In this document: positions 7,272 through 14,934 of the stretch, piece after piece
Layout of the letters: every line of letters starts with the position of its first letter
How positions within the stretch are numbered: the stretch's first letter is position 1
Origin: Azospirillaceae bacterium
Lineage (GTDB): Bacteria; Pseudomonadota; Alphaproteobacteria; Azospirillales; Azospirillaceae
Direction of reading: 5' to 3'
Length of the DNA: 36,226 nt
NCBI GenBank assembly: GCA_028281465.1
Contig: JANQJV010000298.1
Coordinates: 1-36,226, forward strand
Program-made: the position numbers and the translations under genes
The notes under the pieces: generated by a model
Told to the model about the DNA's origin: nothing
Database searches by the model: none
Seen by the model: only the letters and a program-made list of their open reading frames with translations

Positions 7272-8791
7272 TCCGGCTCACCCTGCCCGAGTTCGTCGCG
7301 ATCTGGACACGGCGACAGGGGTTGAGCGTGCCACAGGTGCATGACCGGATCGTCCGGTGGCTGGAGGCGCGCTGGCTGGCCGGCGATCGGCGGATGCTGC
7401 TGCAAGCATTCCGCGGCTGCGGCAAATCCACCCTGGTCGGGTTGTTCGCTGCTTGGCTCCTGGTCGGCAACCCCAACCTGCGCCTCTTGGTGTTGGCGGC
7501 TGATCTGGCACTCGGCCGCAAAATGGTGCGCACGGTAAAGCGTCTCCTGGAACGGCACCCGTTCGCGCGCGGTCTCAAGCCGGCACACCTGGACCAGTGG
7601 GCTGCCGACCGGTTCACTGTGGCGCGACCCATGGAATTGCGCGACCCGTCCATGTTGGCGTGCGGCATCGATTCGAACATGACAGGCAGCCGGGCCGATG
7701 TGGTGATTTGTGACGACGTGGAGGTGCCAAAAACATGCGATACGGCAGCGAAACGGTCTGAGCTGCGTGCCAAACTCAGTGAGATAGATTATGTCTTGGT
7801 GCCGGGTGGAACCCAATTGTATATTGGCACGCCGCACACCTACTATAGCCTCTATGCCGAATCACCGCGTCGGGATGTGGGAGAAACCTCCATATTCCTT
7901 GATGGATTCGCACGTTTGACGGTTCCGGTACTGACGATGGATGGCGGCTCAGCGTGGCCTGAACGCTTCTCAATGGAGCGCATCGAGCGGATGCGCCGCC
8001 ACACGGGCATGAACAAGTTCGCCAGCCAGATGTTGCTGCAGCCGGTCAATATGACCCTGTCCCGGCTCGACCCGGAGCGACTCCGGCGCTACGATGGCTC
8101 CCTGGAGTACCGGGAGGCGCAAGGTGTGGCGCGCTTGAGCCTGAACGGTGAGCGCCTGGTTTCGGCCAGTTGCTTTTGGGACCCGGCCTATGGTGCGCGC
8201 GCTCCCGGCGGCGCTGTTGGGCGGGACGGGGGGGACGGCAGTGTCGTCGCGGCCGTATTCAGTGATCGCCATGGTAATCACTACCTGCATCGCATCCTTT
8301 ATATTGAGCCACAACCAGACCGGACCACGGGGTCGGGCATGCCTGGGGCGGGTGATGACGATGCGACGCGGCAATGCCGCCGGGTTGCCGCCTTTGCGGA
8401 GTCGCTGCATTTGCCAGCGGTGACTCTGGAGATCAACGGATTGGGTCGTTTCTTGCCTGGTCTGCTGCGCCGCGCGCTGGCCCAGGCCGGCACGGCCTGT
8501 GCCGTGGTCGAAACCAATACGCACACCAACAAGCAGGTGCGCATCCTTGAGGCCTTCGACACAGTGTTGGCAGCGGGAGCCTTGTTTGCTCACGTCAGCG
8601 TCTGGGATACCCCCTTCATCGAGGAGATGCGGGACTGGCGCCCGGATGCCCGCTTCAAAGGCCACGACGATGGGTTGGATGCCGTCGCAGGCTGCCTGAA
8701 GGCCGAACCCGTCCGCCTGGGCCGTCTGCCGCGGCCAGCCAGGCTCCCTGACTGGCGGCCGGGGACACCCGTCGTCGCACCAACCGAATGA
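7268..8791 (+). CDS. Phage terminase large subunit (DNA packaging ATPase/nuclease)
   Basis: A 507-residue packaging motor that would cut concatemeric DNA and pump it into the capsid. The GTG at 7268 overlaps the stop of the preceding gene. Walker A is FRGCGKST at residues 48-55 and Walker B VVICDD at 145-150 followed by a glutamate at 152; GTQLYIGTPHTYYS follows as the coupling region. The C-terminal RNase H-like nuclease begins with CFWDPAYG near residue 300 and ends with an acidic DDGLDAVAG near 474. Length and order agree with T7 gp19-type terminases. All catalytic landmarks are present, so the gene appears functional. In T7 this gene also ends the late region, as it does here. Confidence 0.88.
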   Translation: MIRLTLPEFVAIWTRRQGLSVPQVHDRIVRWLEARWLAGDRRMLLQAFRGCGKSTLVGLFAAWLLVGNPNLRLLVLAADLALGRKMVRTVKRLLERHPFARGLKPAHLDQWAADRFTVARPMELRDPSMLACGIDSNMTGSRADVVICDDVEVPKTCDTAAKRSELRAKLSEIDYVLVPGGTQLYIGTPHTYYSLYAESPRRDVGETSIFLDGFARLTVPVLTMDGGSAWPERFSMERIERMRRHTGMNKFASQMLLQPVNMTLSRLDPERLRRYDGSLEYREAQGVARLSLNGERLVSASCFWDPAYGARAPGGAVGRDGGDGSVVAAVFSDRHGNHYLHRILYIEPQPDRTTGSGMPGAGDDDATRQCRRVAAFAESLHLPAVTLEINGLGRFLPGLLRRALAQAGTACAVVETNTHTNKQVRILEAFDTVLAAGALFAHVSVWDTPFIEEMRDWRPDARFKGHDDGLDAVAGCLKAEPVRLGRLPRPARLPDWRPGTPVVAPTE

Positions 8792-8893
8792 GGATTGGCA
8801 ATACCCGCCGTCCCAGTTCCCCGATCCACAAACGGGACAGAAACTGCTCGGTATATCAGCAACGTGGTCCTGGCGCTGGCGATGAGCTGACGC

Positions 8894-8924
8894 CCCTCTC
8901 CCACTTAGAGTGGGAGAGGGTTTT
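8894..8924 (+). terminator. Strong intrinsic terminator closing the phage cassette
   Basis: A perfect 12-bp stem, CCCTCTCCCACT (8894-8905) with AGTGGGAGAGGG (8909-8920), three-base loop TAG, then TTTT. It lies about 100 bases after the large terminase gene and before the convergent small gene. The thymine run is only on the + side, so it terminates the phage transcript. Confidence 0.85.
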
Positions 8925-8962
8925 AGGGTGCTGCCTGCGCTGAGAGGACCGGGACAGCACCG

Positions 8963-9181
8963 TCATTCGGCAGCCTGCACCATGGCCTGGTAGATGCGCC
9001 ACGCCGTTTCAACGCCGACGTCGCCAGCCCGTGCCCCGGCCGTCAACATCTCAGTGCTGGGTTTGATCGGCACTGCCGTCAGGCCGGCTTCGCCCAGGGC
9101 GGACACCACATCAAGGGCGTAGTCGAGGGCCCCCTGGTGTTTGACCGTATCCACTTTCATCGACCGAAATCGCCTTTCCAT
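8963..9181 (-). CDS. Small conserved protein of unknown function
   Basis: A 72-residue protein beginning MERRFRSMKVDTVKHQGA. The start at 9181 was chosen because GGAGGGGAGAG lies just upstream on this strand; a longer form would begin at 9220 and a shorter one at 9160. It looks soluble and helical, with ALDYALDVVSALGEAGL and a C-terminal AWRIYQAMVQAAE. I do not recognise a domain. It converges on the phage cassette terminator and has its own upstream region, so it is probably a single-gene unit. Confidence 0.55.
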   Translation of the reverse strand: MERRFRSMKVDTVKHQGALDYALDVVSALGEAGLTAVPIKPSTEMLTAGARAGDVGVETAWRIYQAMVQAAE

Positions 9182-9627
9182 GTCTCTCCCCTCCGATGGC
9201 ATCGCCGGAGAGGTAAGCAAGTCCCGGGCCGTTCGTCAGAACTCTCCCAATGCCGGGGTGGGTCGAACCTTCGTGGCAGCAAAACGGAGTCGATAGCCGG
9301 TTTGCAACGTGGTTCTTTCGGCGCGACGATACTATGGGGGCATTGTGATTCGCAAACTGCAATTTGGGCGGAATGGAATCGCCGGCGGGAATGCAAACTG
9401 CGAGTCGTCAGTCATCAATGCTGCCCACGCCATGCGTCCGCCACGCCGGCTGTGGGCGGGTGAAAAATGCTCCGCCAGCCATGGAGGATGGCAAAAAACA
9501 CCGGATGCGCCCTGGAACCGAATTCGCTAGAGTGCCCGCCGCGTGCCAAGGCACACGGCGGACCGTCGATCCGTGCCCAGCGGGCGACGGTGGCCAGCCG
9601 GGCCGGCGAAAGCCATCAGGACGGATC
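9182..9627. promoter_or_regulatory. Intergenic region upstream of DUF952-pyrD with short repeats and a hairpin
   Basis: No convincing gene is seen in these 446 bases. GCAAACTGC occurs twice as a direct repeat at 9352-9360 and 9393-9401, 41 bases apart. A near-perfect hairpin (CCGCCG-C-GTGCC 9536-9547 pairing with GGCAC-A-CGGCGG 9550-9561, one mismatch) lies about 70 bases before the DUF952 start and has no thymine run, so it looks like a leader structure, not a terminator. No clear -35/-10 pair was identified. Confidence 0.35.
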
Positions 9628-10017
9628 ATGACCGACAGGGCGAAAAACGACCGGGTAATCTACCATATCTGCAAGGCCGGGGAATGGCACACCGCGGAGG
9701 CTGCCGGCTATTATCTGGGGTCGACCCGGGATCGACGTGACGGCTTCATCCATTTGTCGACGGCGGCCCAGCTCACTCAGACCGCCAACCGCCATTTTAC
9801 CGGTCAGACCGGTTTGGTGGCCCTGGCGGTGGACACGGCCCGCCTCGGAACGGACCTGGTGTGGGAGCCGTCGGCAGAAGGTGAACTGTTCCCGCACCTC
9901 TACACGCGCATGCCGGCCTCGGCCGTCATCGGCGTCAAGCCGATCGAGACCGCGGCCAGCGGGAGCTTGGTGCTGCCGCTGGCCACCGCCGAGGGCTTTG
10001 CGACCGACGGTGATTGA
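9628..10017 (+). CDS. DUF952 family protein
   Basis: A 129-residue protein of the DUF952 family, whose members share an N-terminal (I/V)YHI....W..A...G.Y.....D..GFIH.S and a C-terminal WEP....LFPHLY motif; here YHICKAGEW, DGFIHLST and WEPSAEGELFPHLY are all visible. The biochemical role of the family is not established as far as I know. The start ATG 9628 gives the conserved N-terminus; the frame is open upstream but carries no homology. The stop overlaps the pyrD GTG start by eight bases, so the two are very likely co-translated, an arrangement found in other alphaproteobacteria. Confidence 0.8.
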   Translation: MTDRAKNDRVIYHICKAGEWHTAEAAGYYLGSTRDRRDGFIHLSTAAQLTQTANRHFTGQTGLVALAVDTARLGTDLVWEPSAEGELFPHLYTRMPASAVIGVKPIETAASGSLVLPLATAEGFATDGD

Positions 10018-11107
10018 CGTCTATCCCCTGGTCGGACCGTTGCTGCGCCGGTTCGAGCCGGAAACCGCCCATGCCCTGGCGCTGCGGGCGCTGCGCGCCG
10101 GCCTGGCGCCGAGGGTGCACGCCTCTGTGCCACGGAGACTGGCCACGACGGCGTGGGGTCTGTGTTTCACGAGTCCGGTCGGGGTCGCTGCGGGCTTCGA
10201 CAAAAACGCGGAGGTGACGGACCCTTTGCTGCGTTTAGGCTTCGGCTTCGTCGAGGTCGGCACGGTGACGCCACGTCCGCAGGTCGGCAATCCGCGGCCT
10301 CGTGTGTTTCGCTGCCCGGACGCGCAAGCCATGATCAATCGGCTTGGCTTCAACAACCACGGCGCCACCGTGGTGGCACAACGCCTGCGAGCCTTGCGTC
10401 GGGCGCATGCCGGCCCGGCCGGCCGAGGCGGTCGCGGTCGGGTCGCCGTCAATATCGGCTGCAATGCGACCAGCAGCGATCCGATCGCCGACTACGTGAC
10501 CGGTGCGCGTTGGTTCGCCCCGTTGGCTGACCTGTTGGTGGTCAATGTCTCCTCGCCCAACACGCCCAACCTGCGCCGCCTGCAGGCAGCCGATCACCTG
10601 GATCGGCTGCTGCCGCTGGTGCTGCAGGCGTGCCGAGATGCCGTGCCGGATCGACCAGTGCCGGTCCTGCTGAAAGTAGCACCGGACCTGGACCAGGCGG
10701 CTGTTGACAGCATCGCTGACGCCGCCATCCGACACGGCATCGACGGCTTGGTGGTGTCGAACACCACGGTGGACCGTCCATCCAACCTGCCGACCGGCTT
10801 CGCCGCGCAGACCGGCGGCCTGAGCGGCCGCCCGCTGATGGCGCCATCGACCCGCCTGCTGGCGGCGTTTCATCGTCGCCTCGGTGGCCACCTGCCACTG
10901 GTCGGCGTGGGCGGTATCGCCGGTCCCGAGGATGCCTATGCCAAGGTGCGGGCCGGTGCCAGGCTGTTGCAAGTGTACACGGCGTTGGTTTTTCAAGGGC
11001 CTGGCTTGTTGACCCGCCTGCACCGCGGCTTGGCTGAGCGCTTGAACCGGGACGGGTTCTCGACCCTGGCGGACGCCGTGGGTGTGGATTCCGGTCGCCG
11101 GCATTAA
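10010..11107 (+). CDS. pyrD: Dihydroorotate dehydrogenase, quinone-dependent class 2
   Basis: Oxidises dihydroorotate to orotate in pyrimidine synthesis, passing electrons through FMN to the membrane quinone pool. The 365-residue length and the N-terminal helical extension (residues 1-40, with FEPETAHALALRAL) mark it as a class 2 membrane-associated enzyme. Visible motifs are GVAAGFDKNAEV for FMN binding, RLGFNNHGA, VNVSSPNTPNLR with the catalytic serine, KVAPDL, VSNTT and GVGGI near the phosphate site. The start is a GTG at 10010 within the end of the DUF952 gene, chosen for the conserved VYPLVGPLLRRFEPE N-terminus. Confidence 0.95.
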   Translation: MIDVYPLVGPLLRRFEPETAHALALRALRAGLAPRVHASVPRRLATTAWGLCFTSPVGVAAGFDKNAEVTDPLLRLGFGFVEVGTVTPRPQVGNPRPRVFRCPDAQAMINRLGFNNHGATVVAQRLRALRRAHAGPAGRGGRGRVAVNIGCNATSSDPIADYVTGARWFAPLADLLVVNVSSPNTPNLRRLQAADHLDRLLPLVLQACRDAVPDRPVPVLLKVAPDLDQAAVDSIADAAIRHGIDGLVVSNTTVDRPSNLPTGFAAQTGGLSGRPLMAPSTRLLAAFHRRLGGHLPLVGVGGIAGPEDAYAKVRAGARLLQVYTALVFQGPGLLTRLHRGLAERLNRDGFSTLADAVGVDSGRRH

Positions 11108-11167
11108 GGAGGACGCAATCGCTGGACGCATGAGGTATCACAGCAGCGGTTCCGCCTCGGAGGGGCT

Positions 11168-12484
11168 ATGAGCCCGATCGTCCATGTGGTTTTTGCCCTC
11201 GCATACATCGTCACTGGCCTAACCGTGGCGATCACGCTGCCGCATCTGCGTCCGGGCATCGAGGCGGCGATTCCCATCCTGGCGGGGGTGTCGATCGCCC
11301 TGTTCGGCGGACTGGTGCACGAAGTGATCACCCGTTTGTCGCACGACCAGTCGGTGGACCACCGTTTGACCCGCATCCTCCGAGTGACCGAGGATATGGC
11401 CAAGCACTTGGCACAGTTACGCAAGGACGTGACCGGCATTAAGGCCGTGCTCGAAGCCCAGGGGGCGAGGCCGGCTCCGGCCAACAGCCTGGACGACGTC
11501 GTTTCGGAGATGAAGCTGTTGCAGTCGCTGGTTGGCCGTCTATCCAGCCACAGCGAGGAGGCCGGTGACACCGGCGAGGCGACCACCACCTCGGGTGGCC
11601 CCCTGAGTCCGTCCAGCGCTCCGCAGCCGCTGCGCGCCACCCGCGCCAGCCTTCCGGACGACCCGTCCGCCCTTGGCCCGATCATGACCCAGACCAGCCT
11701 GCCCGAGGCGCTGCGGCCGCATCATGCCGAAGAGATGAGCGAAGCCGAACGGGAAGCCATTCTGGACACCTTGCGCGACGCGTTGCGCAACGATCGCATC
11801 GACATCTATCTGCAGCCGATCGTTAGCTTGCCGCAACGTAAGCACCGCTTTTATGAGGTTTTCACCCGCATTTATGCAGGCGATGGCCAGGTTCTGCAGC
11901 CAGACCAATACCTGGACGTGGCCGAGAAGGCCGGTCTGATCGCCACCATTGACAACTACCTCTTGGTGCGCTGTCTGCGCCTGATCCGCGAGACCGACCG
12001 GCGTCAACACCCGGTCGGCTTCTTCTGCAATGTATCGGCGGCTACGCTGCACGACGCCGACTTCATGCGCCAATTCGTCGACCTGGTGTCGCGCCACCCC
12101 AGCTTATGCCCCAAACTGGTCTTCGAACTCAGCCAGATCGACCTCCTCGCCACGGGGGCCAGCACCTTTCCTATCCTTGGGCGGTTGGCCCGGCTTGGCC
12201 TGCGATTCTCCATGGATCAGGTGATCAAGCTGGAGATGGATTTCGACCGCCTCGTCCAGCATGACTTCCGCTTTCTCAAGCTTGATTGCGGCCGTTTGCT
12301 GGACCCGTCGCAAAGACTGCGTGTACAAGAGTTGCGGCGGAAGCTGGAAGGGCAGAACGTCGATGTGGTGGCAGAGAAGATCGAAACGGAGACGCAGTTG
12401 CTCGAGCTTCTGGACATGCGGATCGATTTCGGACAGGGGTATCTGTTCGGTGAGCCGCGCCTGAGCCGCAAACCGCAGGCATGA
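11168..12484 (+). CDS. Membrane-anchored degenerate EAL protein, TipF-like
   Basis: A 438-residue protein with two N-terminal membrane helices (about 5-24 and 31-52), a coiled-coil/linker region (about 60-190) and a C-terminal EAL domain (about 194-430). Motifs are altered from an active phosphodiesterase: EAL is EVF, DDFGTG has become MDQVIK, but KLDCG, EKIET and QGYLFG are recognisable. This layout (two helices, coiled coil, linker, degenerate EAL) and length match TipF, a c-di-GMP receptor required for flagellum assembly at the pole in Caulobacter. Binding rather than hydrolysis is therefore likely. No flagellar gene is nearby. Its stop overlaps the start of the HAD gene (ATGA). ATG 11168 is preceded by GGAGGGGCT. 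Confidence 0.75.
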   Translation: MSPIVHVVFALAYIVTGLTVAITLPHLRPGIEAAIPILAGVSIALFGGLVHEVITRLSHDQSVDHRLTRILRVTEDMAKHLAQLRKDVTGIKAVLEAQGARPAPANSLDDVVSEMKLLQSLVGRLSSHSEEAGDTGEATTTSGGPLSPSSAPQPLRATRASLPDDPSALGPIMTQTSLPEALRPHHAEEMSEAEREAILDTLRDALRNDRIDIYLQPIVSLPQRKHRFYEVFTRIYAGDGQVLQPDQYLDVAEKAGLIATIDNYLLVRCLRLIRETDRRQHPVGFFCNVSAATLHDADFMRQFVDLVSRHPSLCPKLVFELSQIDLLATGASTFPILGRLARLGLRFSMDQVIKLEMDFDRLVQHDFRFLKLDCGRLLDPSQRLRVQELRRKLEGQNVDVVAEKIETETQLLELLDMRIDFGQGYLFGEPRLSRKPQA

Positions 12485-13404
12485 CGGTTCATCCGGCCGC
12501 ATCCACCGTCGGGCCCACCGCCGCGCCGCCGGCGCTGGCTGTGCACACTGGTCTTGCCGTGCTGGCGGACCGGTATGACGCTTTCCTTGTCGATCTGTGG
12601 GGCACGCTGCACAATGGCGTTGCCCCCTATCCCGGTGCCGTGGACTGCCTGCGCCGCCTGCGCGACGCCGGCAAGACCATCTGCCTTCTGTCCAATGCGC
12701 CGCGGCGAAGCCAGGCCGTGGTCAGCAAGCTCCGTGGTTTGGGCGTGGCGGACGATGATTACCATTTGATCGTGACCTCGGGCGAGGCCACGTGGCGCGC
12801 CTTGCGCTACCGGCCCGACTCTTGGCACGCCAATCTGGGGGAGGCCTGTTTCCATCTGGGCCCCGACCGCGATCTGAGCGTTCTGGAGCAGCAGCCGTCA
12901 GTCCGCCGTGTGACCAGCCTGGAGCAGGCGACGTTTGTGCTCAACACTGGTCCTTTGTCGTATGACGATACTCTGGCCGACTACGAATGCGTCTTGCTCA
13001 GTTGTCTCGATCGTGGTCTGTCGATGGTGTGCGCCAATCCCGATCTGATCGTCGAGGTTGGCAACCGCACCGTCCTGTGCGCTGGTATTCTGGCGCAACG
13101 GTACGAAGCTCTGGGCGGCACGGTCCGTTACCATGGCAAGCCAGATACTGGCGTCTATGATCTGTGTCTAGAGGCGCTCGGGCTCACCAAGCGGGACCGC
13201 GTGCTCGGCATTGGCGACAGCCTTCGCACCGATGTGGATGGCGGCCGAGCAGCGGGCATCCACACCGCTCTTTTAGCGGGCGGCATTCACCGGGACGACT
13301 TCGGCTGCCGCTGGGGAGACGTGCCGGAGGGTGCCGCCGTGGCTGCTCTGCAGCCGGAGTCGGCCCGGCAACCGCACATCGTGCTGCCGGCGCTGAAATG
13401 GTGA
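12481..13404 (+). CDS. HAD-superfamily IIA hydrolase (TIGR01459-type)
   Basis: A 307-residue phosphatase-like protein of HAD subfamily IIA. Motif I is FLVDLWGTLHNG (nucleophile Asp38), with tryptophan replacing the second Asp as is usual in this alphaproteobacterial subgroup; motif II is LLSNAPR; the C-terminal motifs are GKPDTGVYDLCLEAL and GIGDSLRTDVDGGRAAGI. The cap domain between motifs II and III is of the NagD type, so the substrate is probably a small phosphorylated metabolite. The substrate is not known. The start ATG overlaps the stop of the EAL gene by four bases. After the stop, CCCCGC...GCGGGG (13411-13434) could form a hairpin but has no downstream thymine run. Confidence 0.85.
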   Translation: MTVHPAASTVGPTAAPPALAVHTGLAVLADRYDAFLVDLWGTLHNGVAPYPGAVDCLRRLRDAGKTICLLSNAPRRSQAVVSKLRGLGVADDDYHLIVTSGEATWRALRYRPDSWHANLGEACFHLGPDRDLSVLEQQPSVRRVTSLEQATFVLNTGPLSYDDTLADYECVLLSCLDRGLSMVCANPDLIVEVGNRTVLCAGILAQRYEALGGTVRYHGKPDTGVYDLCLEALGLTKRDRVLGIGDSLRTDVDGGRAAGIHTALLAGGIHRDDFGCRWGDVPEGAAVAALQPESARQPHIVLPALKW

Positions 13405-13450
13405 GACATCCCCCGCGGTTGTTTTTCTGCGGGGCAATGGAGGATTGGGG

Positions 13451-14086
13451 ATGATGCGGACCATGCGCCGTTTGGTTGCGTTCGGCTTGACAATCTTGTT
13501 TGTGCACGGTTTTTCGACTGTACCATTGCTCGCAGCCGACGATCTCTTGCCATCTCAGCGTTACACGGCCAGCTTGTCCGATGTGCGAGAATTGCTATCC
13601 ACCTTCGCACAAGTGGTCGAAACGTACAATCGTGAGATCGGCGCGATCACCGAGTTCGACCTTGCGGCGGCAAAGGTCCAGGTGGCTGAGATTCGCCAGT
13701 CGATCGAGGATATCCTTGGGCAGATCGGCGACGACAGTGCGCTGGCACGCTCGCAGGCTGACCTGGTGCGTTGGATCGAAAGCAACTGGCGTCAGGTGCG
13801 CGCCGATGTCTACTTGTCAGAAGAGCGCCGAACCTATCTCTTGTCCGAATGGTCGCAGCGTGCTGACCAGGTGACCGAAGCGGCGTCTGAGATCGAGGTG
13901 ATCCGCCGCGAATTGACGCGACAGTTGAGCGTTGTCATTGGCGACGAACATTATTTGTCGCAGTTGATCCTGCTCGAGAAGGCCGATGAGGCCGGCCGGC
14001 TGATCCGGGAGTTTCTCGAAAACATCCGCATTTTCTCCAACTCCATTCGCCAACGGTTCGAACGGGTGCCGGTTCCGGCATCCTGA
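13451..14086 (+). CDS. Exported coiled-coil protein of unknown function
   Basis: A 211-residue protein with a clear N-terminal signal peptide: MMRTMRR, a hydrophobic core VAFGLTILFVHGFSTVPLL, then a likely cleavage after AA in LLAADDLL. The mature part is almost entirely helical, with heptad-like stretches (VAEIRQSIEDILGQI, ADQVTEAASEIEVIRREL, ADEAGRLIREFLENIRIF), so a periplasmic coiled-coil or helical-bundle protein is expected. ATG 13451 lies six bases after GGAGGA (13439-13444); a TTG at 13445 overlaps that site and is less likely. I do not recognise a family. Confidence 0.7.
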   Translation: MMRTMRRLVAFGLTILFVHGFSTVPLLAADDLLPSQRYTASLSDVRELLSTFAQVVETYNREIGAITEFDLAAAKVQVAEIRQSIEDILGQIGDDSALARSQADLVRWIESNWRQVRADVYLSEERRTYLLSEWSQRADQVTEAASEIEVIRRELTRQLSVVIGDEHYLSQLILLEKADEAGRLIREFLENIRIFSNSIRQRFERVPVPAS

Positions 14087-14187
14087 CGGCAGCGCCTGCG
14101 GTCCGTATGCGGGCGCCGGACGGTCCGCGGCGTTCGGCGCCGGTCGGCTGCGGCGGTTGTCGATGGCCGCAGGCATCATGAAAATCC

Positions 14188-14215
14188 TTGCGATGTTGGG
14201 CCGAGGGCCTATAAT
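14188..14215 (+). promoter_or_regulatory. Sigma70-like promoter of the rimP-nusA-infB operon
   Basis: TTGCGA at 14188-14193, a 16-base spacer and a perfect TATAAT at 14210-14215, predicting a start near 14222. It is the only strong promoter-like site seen between the upstream exported-protein gene and rimP, and it sits directly before the leader attenuator. Confidence 0.75.
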
Positions 14216-14272
14216 CATTCACCGTTAAAGAGCAAGCCTGCGGTGCTTTGGTACAAGCGCGGTGCGGAACGG

Positions 14273-14295
14273 GTGGGCTTCAGGCCCACTTTTTT
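14273..14295 (+). terminator. Leader attenuator/terminator upstream of rimP
   Basis: Stem GTGGGC (14273-14278) with GCCCAC (14284-14289), loop TTCAG, followed by six thymines. It lies about 50 bases into the predicted transcript and 55 bases before rimP. Premature terminators before rimP have been described as a rimP-leader class in other bacteria; placing this one in that class is by position and shape only. Since NusA affects pausing and termination, feedback by NusA is an attractive explanation. Confidence 0.7.
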
Positions 14296-14350
14296 GTTGC
14301 GGATCGGGTGCATGGCGTGCGGTGTTGTGAGGGAAAGCGGCCGAGCGGGA

Positions 14351-14860
14351 ATGGACGAAACACGCCGCATCGAACGTGTCATCGCGCCAGTGGTTGCCGA
14401 TTTGGGGTTTGAACTGGTCCGTGTGCAGACTTCCGGCGCGCGCCGCCCTGTTTTGCAAGTCATGGTCGAGCGTGTGGACGGCACCACGATGACGGTGGAG
14501 GATTGTGCGGTTGTTAGCCGGGAAATTTCCGCGGTTCTCGACGTGGCTGACCCGATCGCTGGTCCGTATACGCTAGAGGTGAGTTCTCCTGGGATTGACC
14601 GACCGCTCACGCGACTGAAGGATTTCCACCGATTCCGTGGCTTCGAGGCCAAGATCGAAACGCGACTGATGATCGACGGCCGGCGGCGCTTCAAGGGTGT
14701 GTTATCCGGTGTGGACGACGGGGTGGTGGGGATCGAAGCGGATGGCGTGCTGGCACGGATTCCGTTCGATGCCATTCAACGGGCCAAGCTGGTCCTGACC
14801 GATGCGTTGCTTGCCGCATCGGCACCGGCGGAGGGGACGGTTGCGGCCGAAACCGGATAA
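14351..14860 (+). CDS. rimP: Ribosome maturation factor RimP
   Basis: A 169-residue factor for maturation of the 30S ribosomal subunit. Visible family signatures are the N-terminal IERVIAPVVADLGFELVRVQ, the central DCAVVSREISAVLDV, and YTLEVSSPGIDRPLTRLKDFHRFRG, which is nearly invariant in RimP. The C-terminal half forms the SH3-like domain (RRRFKGVLSGVDDGVVGIE). ATG 14351 was chosen because it gives the conserved short N-terminus; the frame is open upstream to 14243, but that would run through the attenuator. It is the first gene of the rimP-nusA-ylxR-infB operon. Confidence 0.93.
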   Translation: MDETRRIERVIAPVVADLGFELVRVQTSGARRPVLQVMVERVDGTTMTVEDCAVVSREISAVLDVADPIAGPYTLEVSSPGIDRPLTRLKDFHRFRGFEAKIETRLMIDGRRRFKGVLSGVDDGVVGIEADGVLARIPFDAIQRAKLVLTDALLAASAPAEGTVAAETG

Positions 14861-14934
14861 CAGGGTGCGTGCGGCCTGAGTGGGAATGATCATGACCTGG
14901 GCGTACGGTTGAGCGCCGGTCAGGACGGTTTGGT

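Noticed and set aside
8792-9181. Prophage attachment site at the right end of the phage cassette
   Set aside because: No integrase, no tRNA gene and no repeated flank could be identified, so no boundary can be claimed from this window.
13411-13434. Hairpin CCCCGC/GCGGGG after the HAD gene as a terminator
   Set aside because: The thymine run lies in the loop, not after the stem, so it does not fit an intrinsic terminator.
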